Positions 15,209-23,681 are shown, counted from the first letter of the stretch. The stretch is 34,197 nt of DNA from Candidatus Desulfosporosinus nitrosoreducens (GCF_030954495.1 NZ_JAVHUW010000018.1:1-34197), one strand, 5' to 3'. Translations and numbers: made by a program. Notes: generated by a model from the sequence alone, not told the origin.

Positions 15209-16096
15209 ATAAAAGAAATTTTTTAATTCTACGGGCTCCGCCAGAATGTCCCTGCCTATGAATAATGTGCCGTCATCCCTGGTTTTTACGTTCCATTTGA
15301 CAAGTGCAATACAGCCGTCTGCAATTTCTATACCCGTTATACTGCGGGGATGGACACTGCTTCCGTCATTGAAATATTGGGGCTTGCCTATTTCGGGGAA
15401 CATCGGCCTATGGGTATGGCCGGCGATAAGTATATGTTTTTCGCGTTCCACCCACTCTGTTAGTCTTTTTTCCACCGTATCTTTTTTATGATAATTTTTA
15501 GCTGTACTTGTTGGATCATTGACACCGAATGACTCCAGCGGCCGCCATAAATACCTTACGAGAAAGCGCGACAATTGCCAGAGATCGTAATCGATGAAAC
15601 TCACCTGATGTCCGTGCAGCAAGAGCAGTTTTTGCTTTGTTGCCTTGTGTTTTAAAACCAATCCCTCATGAACTTTGATGTTTTCAAATAGGGGTATATA
15701 TTTTTTCTCTTCTTCATTAAAGTAGCGGTACAAATTATTTCTGACAAAGTTATCATTTTTTTTGACCATGTCGTGGTTGCCGAAAATTAAATAAAATCTC
15801 CCTGCGTTAAAGAATTTGACCAGGAGTCCAAAGGCATCGCTATGTACATTGATAATGTCGGCAAGTTTTTTGTTCTTCCAAAGTTCATCGCCGTCACCGA
15901 TCTCAATGTAGGTGTAATCTTCCTTGTAATAATGGCTTAAAGCGGCAAAATAAAGATTTTGATTTTTGGAAAAGTCATCGGCCCAGCTGCCGTCGCCTCT
16001 GTGAACGTCACTCATTAAAATAATCCTGGAGGAGTCGTCAAAAAGAATTTCTTCGGCGGAGGCGAAGATTTTGGCAATACGTTTTAAATAATTCAT
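15188..16096 (-). CDS. Calcineurin-like metallophosphoesterase
   Basis: A protein of about 302 residues with the metal-ligand motifs of the calcineurin-like phosphoesterase family in order: SDVHRGD (about 25-31), GDGDELW (about 66), FGNHD (about 107), LLHGHQ (about 160) and AGHTHRP (about 228). It should be a soluble two-metal hydrolase; UDP-diacylglucosamine hydrolases and nucleases share this layout and the substrate is unknown. I start it at ATG 16096, with GGAGGG six bases before it; an in-frame TTG at 16120 lies upstream of that site. Its C-terminal end is encoded by repeat copy 3, so the last residues are probably not ancestral. Confidence 0.87.
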   Translation of the reverse strand: MNYLKRIAKIFASAEEILFDDSSRIILMSDVHRGDGSWADDFSKNQNLYFAALSHYYKEDYTYIEIGDGDELWKNKKLADIINVHSDAFGLLVKFFNAGRFYLIFGNHDMVKKNDNFVRNNLYRYFNEEEKKYIPLFENIKVHEGLVLKHKATKQKLLLLHGHQVSFIDYDLWQLSRFLVRYLWRPLESFGVNDPTSTAKNYHKKDTVEKRLTEWVEREKHILIAGHTHRPMFPEIGKPQYFNDGSSVHPRSITGIEIADGCIALVKWNVKTRDDGTLFIGRDILAEPVELKNFFYPTTNPL

Positions 16097-16308
16097 CTCT
16101 AACCCTCCATGAAACAGCAACCATCTCTTGGGTCATCTAAGTTTAATATATTGGCTTAAGCGAGAACATGTTCCTGTGGGTCAAGGAATTTGCGGAGGAA
16201 GCAAGTGATTGCGTTGTCTTTTTTGCTAAAACGATGTATGAGAGTTTTCCAATGACGAATACTAATGCAAACTTAAGATTCCAAGTTCTATTAGAGGAGG
16301 CTCTTAGT

Positions 16309-19300
16309 GTGGCAAAGAAAATGAAAACAATGGATGGGAACCAGGCGGCGGCAGAGGCGTCTTATGCTCTGACTGAAGTTGCGACGATCTTTCCGATCAC
16401 ACCTTCATCTCCGATGGCCGAGGGAGTTGACGAATGGGCGGCGCATGGTAAAAAGAATATATTCAATCAGCCGGTGAGAGTTGTGGAGATGCAGTCTGAG
16501 TCCGGAGCTGCGGCGGCAACCCACGGTTCCCTCCAGGCCGGGGCTTTGACAACAACCTACACGGCTTCCCAAGGGTTGCTGCTCATGATTCCTGAGATGT
16601 ATAAAATGGCCGGCAACCTCGTGCCGGCAGTATTCCATGTCAGTGCCAGGGCTTTGGCAACCCAAGCCTTATCCATTTTTGGCGATCATCAGGATATTAA
16701 TGCTGCCCGGCAGACAGGATTTACCATGATTTGTTCCAATAATGTTCAGGAAGCGATGGACTTGGGCTTTGTGGCCCATCTTGCAGCTATCAAATCCCGG
16801 GTTCCGGTGCTGCATTTTTTTGATGGCTTTAGAACCTCCCATGAAATTCAAAAGATCGAGACTACAAGTTATGATGAAATTGCTAAGCTCGTAGATGGGG
16901 AAAAGATTCAGGAATTTCGCAACCGGGCTTTGAACCCCAACCATCCCGTCCTGAGAGGGACTGCCCAAAACCCGGATATTTATTTCCAAGGACGTGAGGT
17001 TTCCAACCCCTTTTTCGACGCTGTGCCGGATATCGTGGAAGACTACTTCAAAGAGATTAAGAAAATTACCGGACGTGAGTATCATCCCTTCCAATATTAC
17101 GGTGATCCTCAGGCCGAGAATATCATTGTTGCCATGGGCTCGGCCTGCAATACCATCGAAGAAACTATTGATTTTATGGCCCAGCGGGGGGAAAAGGTTG
17201 GACTGATTAAAGTACACCTCTATCGCCCCTTCACTAAAAAGTTTTTCTTTGACGTTTTACCTAAATCCGTCAAGAAGATTGCGGTCCTGGACCGCACGAA
17301 GGAGCCCGGTTCCACGGGTGAGCCTTTATACCTTGATGTATTGCAAATATTTAACCACGAGACGGCGAAACCGATCATTGTTGGGGGGCGTTACGGTTTA
17401 GGCTCCAAGGATACGACGCCGTCCCAGATCCTGGCCGTTTACCGGAATTTGCAAAAGGACCAGCCCAAAGACCGCTTCACCATCGGCATTGTTGACGATG
17501 TCAGCCACACGTCCTTGCCCCTGGAGGAGACTGTCGATACCTCGCCTGAAGGAACGATCCGCTGTAAGTTTTGGGGGCTCGGTTCTGACGGTACGGTTGG
17601 GGCGAATAAAAGCGCGATTAAAATTATCGGGGATAATACCGACCTCAACGTTCAAGGTTATTTTGAATATGACAGTAAGAAATCCGGCGGAACGACCATT
17701 TCCCACCTGCGTTTTGGCAAGAAGCCAATTAAGTCGTCCTATCTGGTCTTTGATGCGGATTATATCGCTTGTCATAACAGGTCCTTTATTCACCACTATG
17801 AAATCCTGAAGGGCTTAAAAAAAGGCGGAACTTTTGTTTTGAATTGCCCGTGGAATGCCGATGAATTGGAAGATCATCTGCCGGCTGCTTTAAAGCGCTA
17901 TATTGCCAAGAACGATATTAACTTCTATATCATTGACGCTATTTCCATTGCCGGGGAAATCGGGCTGGGCGGACGCATCAATATGGTCATGCAGGCTGCT
18001 TTCTTTAAGCTGGCCAAGGTTATTCCCGTCGAAGAGGCCATTCAATACTTAAAAGATTCTATTCAGAAGGTCTATGGCAAGAAAGGCTCTAATATTGTCG
18101 AGATGAATTACAAGGCTGTTGATCGGGGCATCGAAGCTTTACATAAAGTGAAAGTTCCCGCCTCCTGGGCCGAAGCCCCTGATGAGGAGATGCCTGTACG
18201 GGATGAGCCGGAGTTTGTCAAAAGGATTCAAAGGCCTATGGCCCGTCACGAAGGTGAAGACTTGCCCACCAGTGCTTTTGTCGGAGTCGAGGATGGCACC
18301 TTCCCCTTAAGTACAACACGCTACGAAAAGCGGGGCATCGCGGTTTATTTGCCGCAATGGCAAATTGACAAATGCATTCAATGCAACCAGTGTGCCTATG
18401 TTTGCCCCCATGCCACAATACGGCCTTTCCTCCTGAGTGATTCTGAGCTGGAAAAAGCTCCGGCCGCCTTCAAGACGAAGAAACCTGTCGGGAAAGGGCT
18501 GGAAGGATACCATTACCGTATCCAGGTTGCGCCTCTTGATTGTACCGGGTGCGGAAACTGCGCCGACGTTTGCCCGGCTCCCGGCAAGGCAATTGTCATG
18601 CAGCCGGCGGATCAGGAGATTGAAATGGAAGCGGAGAACTGGGAATATGCGATCAATAAAGTCAGCGAAAAACGGAACCTGATGGATGTTAAGAGCTTAA
18701 AAGGAAGCCAATTCGCCCGGCCTTTGCTGGAGTTCCACGGAGCTTGCCCAGGCTGTGGCGAGACACCTTATGCCCGCCTGATAACCCAGCTGTATGGCGA
18801 CCGCATGATCATTGCCAACGCCACAGGGTGTTCCTCCATCTGGGGAGGCAGCGCGCCTTCAGTTCCTTATACGGTGAATGCCGAGGGCAAAGGGCCGGCC
18901 TGGATGAATCCGCTTTTTGAAGACAATGCCGAGTTTGGCTACGGCCTCTATTTAGGTTCCAAGCAAATCCGGGCTAAACTTGCTCAACTGATGCGGCAAG
19001 GCTTGGAAAGCTCCCTCAGCGGCAATCTCCAAGAGGCCTTCCGGGAATGGCTGGACAATATGGACGATGGAGAAGGGTCCAAAAGAGCTGCGGCCCGCCT
19101 TTTGGAAGCGATCAATAAGGAAGATGCCGCCGGCGATCCTCTTCTCTGCGAAATTAAGGAGAAAAAAGATTACCTGATTAAACCTTCGGTCTGGATTTTT
19201 GGCGGCGACGGTTTTGCCTATGATATTGGCTATAATGGGATTGACCATGTCATTGCCAGTGGAGACGATGTCAACATCCTGGTCATGGATACCGAGGTCT

Positions 19301-19836
19301 ATTCCAACACGGGCGGACAATCCTCCAAGGCTACTCAGACCGCAGCTATCGCCAAGTTCGCGGCAGCCGGGAAGAGAGTCCGCAAGAAGGACCTGGGGCT
19401 TATTGCCACGACCTATGGCTATGTCTACGTGGCGCAAATAGCTATGGGAGCCAATATGAACCAGACGATTAAAGCCATCGCCGAAGCAGAAAGCTATCAT
19501 GGGCCATCCATTATCATCGCTTATGCTTCCTGCGTCAACCACGGGATCAAGTCCGGGATGGGCACGAGTATTTTAGAACAGAAAAAGGCTGTGGAATCAG
19601 GATACTGGCATCTCTGGCGCTTTGACCCCCGTCTTAAAGATCAGGGAAAGAACCCTTTCATGTTGGACTCCAAAGAGCCCACCGCTTCTTTCCAAGACTT
19701 CTTAAAAGGAGAAATCCGTTATTCCTCCCTCATGACCGTCTTTCCGGAATTTGCTCAAGAAATGTTCGATGTGGCAGAAGGGCACGCCCGGGATAAGTAC
19801 CAGACCTTAAAACGTCTTGCGGAGATGCAGTATTGA
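16309..19836 (+). CDS. nifJ: Pyruvate:ferredoxin (flavodoxin) oxidoreductase, single chain
   Basis: This enzyme oxidises pyruvate with CoA to acetyl-CoA and CO2 and reduces ferredoxin, supplying low-potential electrons in anaerobes. All fused domains are present: the pyrimidine-binding domain I at the start, the transketolase-like domain with EPGSTGEPLYLDV, the gamma domain (about 420-640), two 4Fe-4S clusters (CIQCNQCAYVCP near 688 and CTGCGNCADVCP near 744), and the TPP-binding domain with CPGCGETP near 813, GDGFAYDIG near 965 and NTGGQ near 1000. I start at GTG 16309, with AGAGGAGG upstream, giving 1175 residues, the normal family length; the frame is open for 47 more codons upstream. It is monocistronic, with a terminator at 19975. 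Confidence 0.95.
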   Translation: MAKKMKTMDGNQAAAEASYALTEVATIFPITPSSPMAEGVDEWAAHGKKNIFNQPVRVVEMQSESGAAAATHGSLQAGALTTTYTASQGLLLMIPEMYKMAGNLVPAVFHVSARALATQALSIFGDHQDINAARQTGFTMICSNNVQEAMDLGFVAHLAAIKSRVPVLHFFDGFRTSHEIQKIETTSYDEIAKLVDGEKIQEFRNRALNPNHPVLRGTAQNPDIYFQGREVSNPFFDAVPDIVEDYFKEIKKITGREYHPFQYYGDPQAENIIVAMGSACNTIEETIDFMAQRGEKVGLIKVHLYRPFTKKFFFDVLPKSVKKIAVLDRTKEPGSTGEPLYLDVLQIFNHETAKPIIVGGRYGLGSKDTTPSQILAVYRNLQKDQPKDRFTIGIVDDVSHTSLPLEETVDTSPEGTIRCKFWGLGSDGTVGANKSAIKIIGDNTDLNVQGYFEYDSKKSGGTTISHLRFGKKPIKSSYLVFDADYIACHNRSFIHHYEILKGLKKGGTFVLNCPWNADELEDHLPAALKRYIAKNDINFYIIDAISIAGEIGLGGRINMVMQAAFFKLAKVIPVEEAIQYLKDSIQKVYGKKGSNIVEMNYKAVDRGIEALHKVKVPASWAEAPDEEMPVRDEPEFVKRIQRPMARHEGEDLPTSAFVGVEDGTFPLSTTRYEKRGIAVYLPQWQIDKCIQCNQCAYVCPHATIRPFLLSDSELEKAPAAFKTKKPVGKGLEGYHYRIQVAPLDCTGCGNCADVCPAPGKAIVMQPADQEIEMEAENWEYAINKVSEKRNLMDVKSLKGSQFARPLLEFHGACPGCGETPYARLITQLYGDRMIIANATGCSSIWGGSAPSVPYTVNAEGKGPAWMNPLFEDNAEFGYGLYLGSKQIRAKLAQLMRQGLESSLSGNLQEAFREWLDNMDDGEGSKRAAARLLEAINKEDAAGDPLLCEIKEKKDYLIKPSVWIFGGDGFAYDIGYNGIDHVIASGDDVNILVMDTEVYSNTGGQSSKATQTAAIAKFAAAGKRVRKKDLGLIATTYGYVYVAQIAMGANMNQTIKAIAEAESYHGPSIIIAYASCVNHGIKSGMGTSILEQKKAVESGYWHLWRFDPRLKDQGKNPFMLDSKEPTASFQDFLKGEIRYSSLMTVFPEFAQEMFDVAEGHARDKYQTLKRLAEMQY

Positions 19837-19901
19837 TTGCTGACGGTAAAGTTGTCCCGGATAAAAAAACTTGGCCGGCGCCCGAAGACACCGCCGGCGT
19901 A

Positions 19902-19965
19902 CGGGGTGGCAGAGCGCTGTTTCGCATGTAAAAAGTCGAGGGTTCGAGCCCCTTCATTTCCACCA
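19902..19965 (+). pseudogene. Defective tRNA-Ala-like remnant 1
   Basis: From GGCAGAGCGCTG to the final TTTCCACCA this matches the D-arm end, anticodon arm (loop TTCGCAT), variable region, T arm (GAGGG-TTCGAGC-CCCTT) and acceptor 3' strand with encoded CCA of a tRNA-Ala(CGC)-like gene. The 5' acceptor strand and most of the D arm are missing, and the anticodon stem does not pair. It cannot fold as a normal tRNA. A terminator follows. Confidence 0.7.
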
Positions 19966-19974
19966 GAAATGAAC

Positions 19975-20030
19975 GACGGTATGATATCTGGCCATTTTTA
20001 TGGAATGGAAAGATTCATACCGTCTTTTCT
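19975..20030 (+). terminator. Rho-independent terminator after PFOR and tRNA remnant
   Basis: GACGGTATGA (19975-19984) pairs with TCATACCGTC (20015-20024), followed by TTTTCTT. An inner CCAT/ATGG pair extends the stem. The rest of the 19837-20221 gap holds the tRNA remnant and a possible TATAAT -10 at 20132-20137 for the next gene. Confidence 0.8.
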
Positions 20031-20221
20031 TATGCCCGAGCCTTGTATTTGTGCGGGTTTGCGCATTTCTTATATAAGATAACGTCGATAAGTCACTGCT
20101 TAAATTTTAGTAAAAATTAAGTAAAATGCGGTATAATAAAAGAAAGTAATTAGCGGTGAGAGATATCACCAACCGGAAACTCTTAAAATACCGGACACTA
20201 TTAAAATAATGGAGTGAAAAG

Positions 20222-20782
20222 ATGGAAAAGCTAAAAATAATCGCTATTGTGGGTTCCCTCAGAAAAGATTCCTATAACCGCCAGTTAGCTCTGACGGCCC
20301 AAAAGTTAGTCGGTGATCAGGCGGAATTCCAACTGCTTGACTTTACTAATGTCCCGTTGTTGAATCAGGATATTGAATTTCCGGCGCCGGAGGCAGTAAA
20401 GCGGGTGCGCGTCGAAGTCAAAGCAGCGGACGGCATCTGGTTTTTTACGCCGGAATACAATCATTTTTTCCCCGGGGTGCTGAAAAATCTTCTTGACTGG
20501 CTGTCCCGGCCCGTTAGCGACAGCGAACCGCAAGTGCTGGCTGGAAAACCGGCCGCGATCAGCGGTATTACTCCCGGCATGTCTGGGACAGGGCTGGCAC
20601 AGGATCATCTGGTGACTCTAATCAGTTTCCTGAATATGGATGTCATGAACGTCCCTCGTCTGACTATACCGAATGCGTTGCAGCAGGTGAATAAGGACGG
20701 AAAACTGGAGCTCACTGCGAGCTTATCCTATTTGGATAAACAGGTTCAATCCTTTTTAAAATTTATCCGCAGCCGCAAATGA
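20222..20782 (+). CDS. NAD(P)H-dependent FMN reductase family protein
   Basis: A 186-residue flavodoxin-like protein of the NADPH-dependent FMN reductase family (relatives include azoreductases, chromate and quinone reductases such as ChrR/YieF). The FMN phosphate loop is VGSLRKDSYNRQLA (about 9-22). The conserved FFTPEYNHFFPGVLKNLLDWLSRP (about 79-101, in two pieces) contacts the flavin and forms the dimer. The ATG has GGAGTG upstream, and TATAAT at 20132-20137 is a likely -10. It lies between two tRNA-Ala-like remnants. A physiological substrate cannot be named; quinone or flavin reduction for redox defence is typical. Confidence 0.9.
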   Translation: MEKLKIIAIVGSLRKDSYNRQLALTAQKLVGDQAEFQLLDFTNVPLLNQDIEFPAPEAVKRVRVEVKAADGIWFFTPEYNHFFPGVLKNLLDWLSRPVSDSEPQVLAGKPAAISGITPGMSGTGLAQDHLVTLISFLNMDVMNVPRLTIPNALQQVNKDGKLELTASLSYLDKQVQSFLKFIRSRK

Positions 20783-20830
20783 TCTCAGCGGAGCAATAAA
20801 ATATTATTCGGTATTGAAGTGCTTTGCGCA

Positions 20831-20895
20831 TAGTTCGGCAGAGCGCTGGCTTCGCATGTAAGAGGTCGAGGGTTTTAGTCCTATCATCTCCACCA
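20831..20895 (+). pseudogene. Defective tRNA-Ala-like remnant 2
   Basis: About 59 bases align with remnant 1, from GGCAGAGCGCTG to CTCCACCA, with about nine differences. It keeps more of the D arm (AGTTCGGCAGAGCGC) and a better anticodon stem (CTGGC/GTAAG around TTCGCAT). Its T arm is damaged (TTTTAGTCCTA) and it lacks a 5' acceptor strand, so it is not a working tRNA. Confidence 0.7.
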
Positions 20896-20910
20896 ATGAA
20901 GAAATGAAGT

Positions 20911-20950
20911 AAAAGGATTTGAACCCTCGTGGTTTTGGTCCTTTTGTTTT
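20911..20950 (+). terminator. Terminator with a tRNA T-arm-like inverted segment
   Basis: AAAAGGA (20911-20917) pairs with TCCTTTT (20939-20945), followed by GTTTTTC. The stretch GGATTTGAACCCTCG inside it is the reverse complement of a tRNA T arm (CGAGGGTTCAAATCC), so the hairpin contains a third, inverted tRNA-derived piece. Confidence 0.65.
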
Positions 20951-21010
20951 TCACAATGATTGTAAATAAATGGACATACAGGAATAATTTCGAACAAATT
21001 TAATTTATGC

Positions 21011-21016
21011 TATAAT
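21011..21016 (+). promoter_or_regulatory. -10 element of the PIN-domain gene pair
   Basis: A perfect TATAAT. An in-frame ATG (21015) overlaps it, which argues that the real start codon is the later TTG at 21045. The -35 is weak (TTCGAA, 16 bp upstream). Confidence 0.6.
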
Positions 21017-21044
21017 GAAATTGCATAAGAAATCAGGTGAAAAA

Positions 21045-21485
21045 TTGAGTAAAATAAAGATATATTTAGACAACTGCTGTTTTAATAGACCTTATGACGA
21101 CCAAAATCAGCTTAAGATCGAGTTGGAAACAAAGGCAAAGCTGTTTATACAGGCGCTTATTGTCAATGGAAAGGTTGATTTGGTTATTTCATACATCTTA
21201 GAACTTGAAAATGACGATAATCCTTTTGAGATAAGAAAATTGGCTATCCAAGATTTTTTTAAGTATGCAAAGGAGGATATCAGCGAAAGTTCCCATCTTT
21301 TGAAAATTGCGGAGGAGATAAAGGAAACAGGTGTAAAAACGAAAGATGCTTTGCATATTGCAAGCGCAATAGCAGCAAACTGTGATTACTTTATATCAAC
21401 AGATAGTAGGCTTTTGAAACTTAATGATACGCGAATAAAAATTATAAATCCAGTTGATTTTGTAATGAAAAAGGAGGGCATTTAA
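21045..21485 (+). CDS. PIN-domain protein, probable toxin ribonuclease
   Basis: A 146-residue PIN-domain protein. The acidic residues expected to bind metal are in YLDNCCFNRPYDD (near 5-17), in the LELEND segment, and in KTKDALHIASAIA together with YFISTDSRLL near the C-terminus. PIN proteins of this size are usually VapC-like RNases of toxin-antitoxin systems. I start it at TTG 21045, with AGGTGA five bases upstream. The downstream gene begins one base after its stop, so the two are co-transcribed. Base composition is more AT-rich than the flanking genes, suggesting acquisition. Confidence 0.8.
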   Translation: MSKIKIYLDNCCFNRPYDDQNQLKIELETKAKLFIQALIVNGKVDLVISYILELENDDNPFEIRKLAIQDFFKYAKEDISESSHLLKIAEEIKETGVKTKDALHIASAIAANCDYFISTDSRLLKLNDTRIKIINPVDFVMKKEGI

Positions 21486-21486
21486 A

Positions 21487-21702
21487 ATGAATGAAGCTGT
21501 TTTACAGAAATCGGCAATGAAATGTCTTATCGATAACTTCGGAAATGTTGAAGCCGAAAGATTCATATCTTTGATTATAAAAGAGCCTTTTGATTATACC
21601 AAATGGCAGGAACCTCTTTACGAAGATATGTCCATTGTGGAATTGTCTGAAAAGGCTATGAAAAACAGACTAGCTAAGAAAAAAATGCAAGCAAAAGAGT
21701 AA
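21487..21702 (+). CDS. Small partner of the PIN protein, candidate antitoxin
   Basis: A 71-residue, helical protein (AMKCLIDNFGNVEAERFISLIIKEP in two parts, then DYTKWQEPLYEDMSIVELSEKAMKNRLAKKK). I do not recognise a named family with certainty. Its position one base after a PIN-domain gene, its size and its basic C-terminus fit an antitoxin. The order toxin-then-antitoxin is the less common one. GGAGG precedes the ATG. Confidence 0.65.
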   Translation: MNEAVLQKSAMKCLIDNFGNVEAERFISLIIKEPFDYTKWQEPLYEDMSIVELSEKAMKNRLAKKKMQAKE

Positions 21703-21861
21703 GTTTGCATACCTCACAAACCGCGTGCAGTATACAAATGCGTCTTGGATTCCGTATCCGGTGGTTTGTAACGCGCCCGGTGTGACCGGAAAATTGCTTG
21801 AAGTCTTCAATAGCAGCAGTGCTTAAATTTTAAGGAAAAATTATGATCATAGTTATGAATG

Positions 21862-21920
21862 GTTAAGGCTGATAAAAGCATATCAGAGATTGAATCTGAC
21901 ATGCCTTTATCAGCCTTAAC
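21862..21920. terminator. Long inverted repeat downstream of the PIN pair
   Basis: GTTAAGGCTGATAAA (21862-21876) pairs with TTTATCAGCCTTAAC (21906-21920), extended by GCAT/ATGC inside. It is followed at once by the next hairpin. It probably ends the PIN operon. The 21703-21861 stretch shows no gene that I can support. Confidence 0.6.
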
Positions 21921-21959
21921 AAAATAACTCCCGTACCATAGCGGAGCGGGAGTTATTTT
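21921..21959. terminator. Terminator hairpin between PIN operon and DUF3787 gene
   Basis: AAAATAACTCCCG (21921-21933) and CGGGAGTTATTTT (21947-21959) form a 13-bp perfect stem with A and T tracts at its base, working in both directions. It lies right after the stop of the leftward DUF3787 gene. Confidence 0.8.
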
Positions 21960-21977
21960 GCTGAGTTCCGGCCATTT

Positions 21978-22151
21978 TCAGGATAAGGAATTTGTATCTA
22001 CCCATTCCTTAGCGTTGTGCACGGATTCTTCACTGGGAATAGGAACATTTGATTGGGGTTTGACACTTTCGATATGTCCGCGCCAGGCTGCCGTGTCATG
22101 TCTTTCCACTGGGTTTGCGGGGAATTTTTCCTTCGACTTATCAGTAGTCAT
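21978..22151 (-). CDS. DUF3787 family small protein (spore-associated type)
   Basis: A 57-residue frame with the recognisable DUF3787 core: NPVERHDTAAWRGHIESVKP, then NVPIPSEESVHNAKEWVD. The family occurs in spore-forming clostridia, and a Clostridioides difficile member is annotated as a spore surface protein; this role is taken from the family only. AAAGGAGG stands 7-8 bases before the ATG, which makes this a well-supported gene despite its size. A terminator hairpin follows it. Confidence 0.82.
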   Translation of the reverse strand: MTTDKSKEKFPANPVERHDTAAWRGHIESVKPQSNVPIPSEESVHNAKEWVDTNSLS

Positions 22152-22289
22152 CACGATACCTCCTTTGAAGAATCGTGCTTAGTATTCCCGGTTTTTGCTC
22201 TACTATCAGAAAGCATAAACTTGGGTTATATTTTCTGAAATTCTTTCACGCCATCCCTGGCTTCAGGGACCTTCGGCCAGTCAATACCT

Positions 22290-23681
22290 TTATTCTCCCA
22301 TGCCGTAATTTTGCAGCTTCCGGTAGAGATTCCGGACACTGATGCCCAGCAGATGGGCTGCCTGGGTCTTGTTTCCCTTAACCTTTTGCAAAATGGCCAA
22401 AATGTAATGCTTTTCCACATCTTCCAAGGAAGGCTGCCGGTGATTGTGGAAAATATCGAAAAACTCGTTGACAGGATCAGAGGCAGGAGGTGTTTTGGGG
22501 GCTTGTTTGTAGTTTACCCAGATATCGTTCGGTCTGATTTTGCCGTCAATAGACAAAATTAAGCCGCGCTCAATAAGATGGCAAAGCTCACGGACATTGC
22601 CGGGGAAATCGTAATTCAGCAGCAGTTCCCTCGTCTCCGGCAGCAAACCATAATCGTGAGAAAAGGGAGTTTGTTTGCTCTGGATTTCCAGGAAATGTTC
22701 CGCTAGAGGGATGATATCCTCGCGCCGTTCACGCAAAGGGGGGACGATCAGGGTTAAGCCGTTTAGGCGGTAAAACAAGTCCTCGCGAAACTTTCCGCGA
22801 TTAATCTCCTGCTGAAGGTCTCTATTTGTCGCGGCGATAATGCGAACATCCACCCGGCGAAGCCGGGTATCGCCAACGCGTCGGAATTCGCCGCTTTCTA
22901 AGAAACGGAGGAGCTTCACTTGGAGAGCTAAGGGCATCTCGCCGATTTCATCGAGAAAGAGGGTGCCGTTGTCAGCCATTTCCACGAGGCCGATTTTTTG
23001 TGTTCCCGCTCCGGTGAACGCTCCTTTCTCATGTCCGAAAAGCTCGCTTTCGATCAAAGCTTCGGGAATTGCCCCGGCGTTTACGGGAATACAGGGGCGG
23101 TTGACGCGGGAACTGCAAAGATGGATCGCCTGGGCAATCAACTCTTTGCCTACGCCGCTTTCTCCCTGGATGAGAACGGATGTGTCCGTCTGAGCGACCT
23201 TATGGGTCATCTCCAGAAGAGCTTTCATAGGTGTGCTTTGGGCTATGATTGTTAACTCCTGTGTTTGGCGGTTTACGACTTGCCTGAGCCCCTTATTTTC
23301 CAACAGCAGCTTTCGTTTTTCCAGAGCTTTCTGCAAAGTAATTTCAAGTTCGGACAAATTGCAGGGTTTAGTCAGATAATCATACGCTCCCAGTTTCATG
23401 GCCTCGATTGCCGATTCAATGGTGCCGTTTCCGGTTAGCATGACGACTTGGAGATCCGGTTGCAGCTGCTTAAGCAGAGGTAAAAGGGCAATTCCGTCAC
23501 CGTCCGGGAGCTTGATATCCAGCAGGACGGCGTCCAGTAAAGTATCCTTGAGGAGGGTTACTCCTTCTGCGACGGTGCCGGCTTCCACTATTTCATAGTT
23601 TTTACGCTTCAAGCGCTGGGCAATAATCGAACGCAGAGCTTCTTCATCGTCTAAGATTAGAATTTTTTGCAAGTGTTTCAT
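22290..23681 (-). CDS. NtrC-family sigma-54 response regulator
   Basis: A 463-residue response regulator. The receiver domain (1-120) has acidic DDEE at 11-14, the phosphorylated Asp55 in LLDIKLPDGDG and the conserved lysine in TKPC. The AAA+ domain (about 145-380) has Walker A GESGVGKE near 172, an intact GAFTGA sigma-54 loop near 220 and LDEIGEMP. A Fis-type HTH ends the protein (about 418-461). It starts 5 bases after the stop of the sensor kinase gene; its ribosome site (GGAG) lies inside that gene. The exporter operon further upstream on this strand has a sigma-54 promoter, so it is the obvious candidate target. Confidence 0.94.
   Translation of the reverse strand: MKHLQKILILDDEEALRSIIAQRLKRKNYEIVEAGTVAEGVTLLKDTLLDAVLLDIKLPDGDGIALLPLLKQLQPDLQVVMLTGNGTIESAIEAMKLGAYDYLTKPCNLSELEITLQKALEKRKLLLENKGLRQVVNRQTQELTIIAQSTPMKALLEMTHKVAQTDTSVLIQGESGVGKELIAQAIHLCSSRVNRPCIPVNAGAIPEALIESELFGHEKGAFTGAGTQKIGLVEMADNGTLFLDEIGEMPLALQVKLLRFLESGEFRRVGDTRLRRVDVRIIAATNRDLQQEINRGKFREDLFYRLNGLTLIVPPLRERREDIIPLAEHFLEIQSKQTPFSHDYGLLPETRELLLNYDFPGNVRELCHLIERGLILSIDGKIRPNDIWVNYKQAPKTPPASDPVNEFFDIFHNHRQPSLEDVEKHYILAILQKVKGNKTQAAHLLGISVRNLYRKLQNYGMGE

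Noticed and set aside
16168..16308. Upstream extension of the pyruvate oxidoreductase frame by 47 codons
   Set aside because: The family starts at the GTG at 16309, which has a strong AGAGGAGG site; the upstream residues do not resemble the family.
19940..19971. Pairing of the tRNA remnant acceptor strand CATTTC with GAAATG just after CCA, as in a circularly permuted tRNA
   Set aside because: Only six base pairs, the second remnant lacks it, and no 5' half of a tRNA follows.
19837..20082. Plus-strand 81-codon ORF across the tRNA remnant
   Set aside because: It is translation of tRNA-derived and terminator sequence, without a ribosome site.
22226..22300. Protein-like stretch (IDWPKVPEARDGVKEFQKI) in another frame just after the response regulator stop
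   Set aside because: No start codon with a ribosome site of its own, and it is only about 22 codons long. It could be a remnant but cannot be supported.
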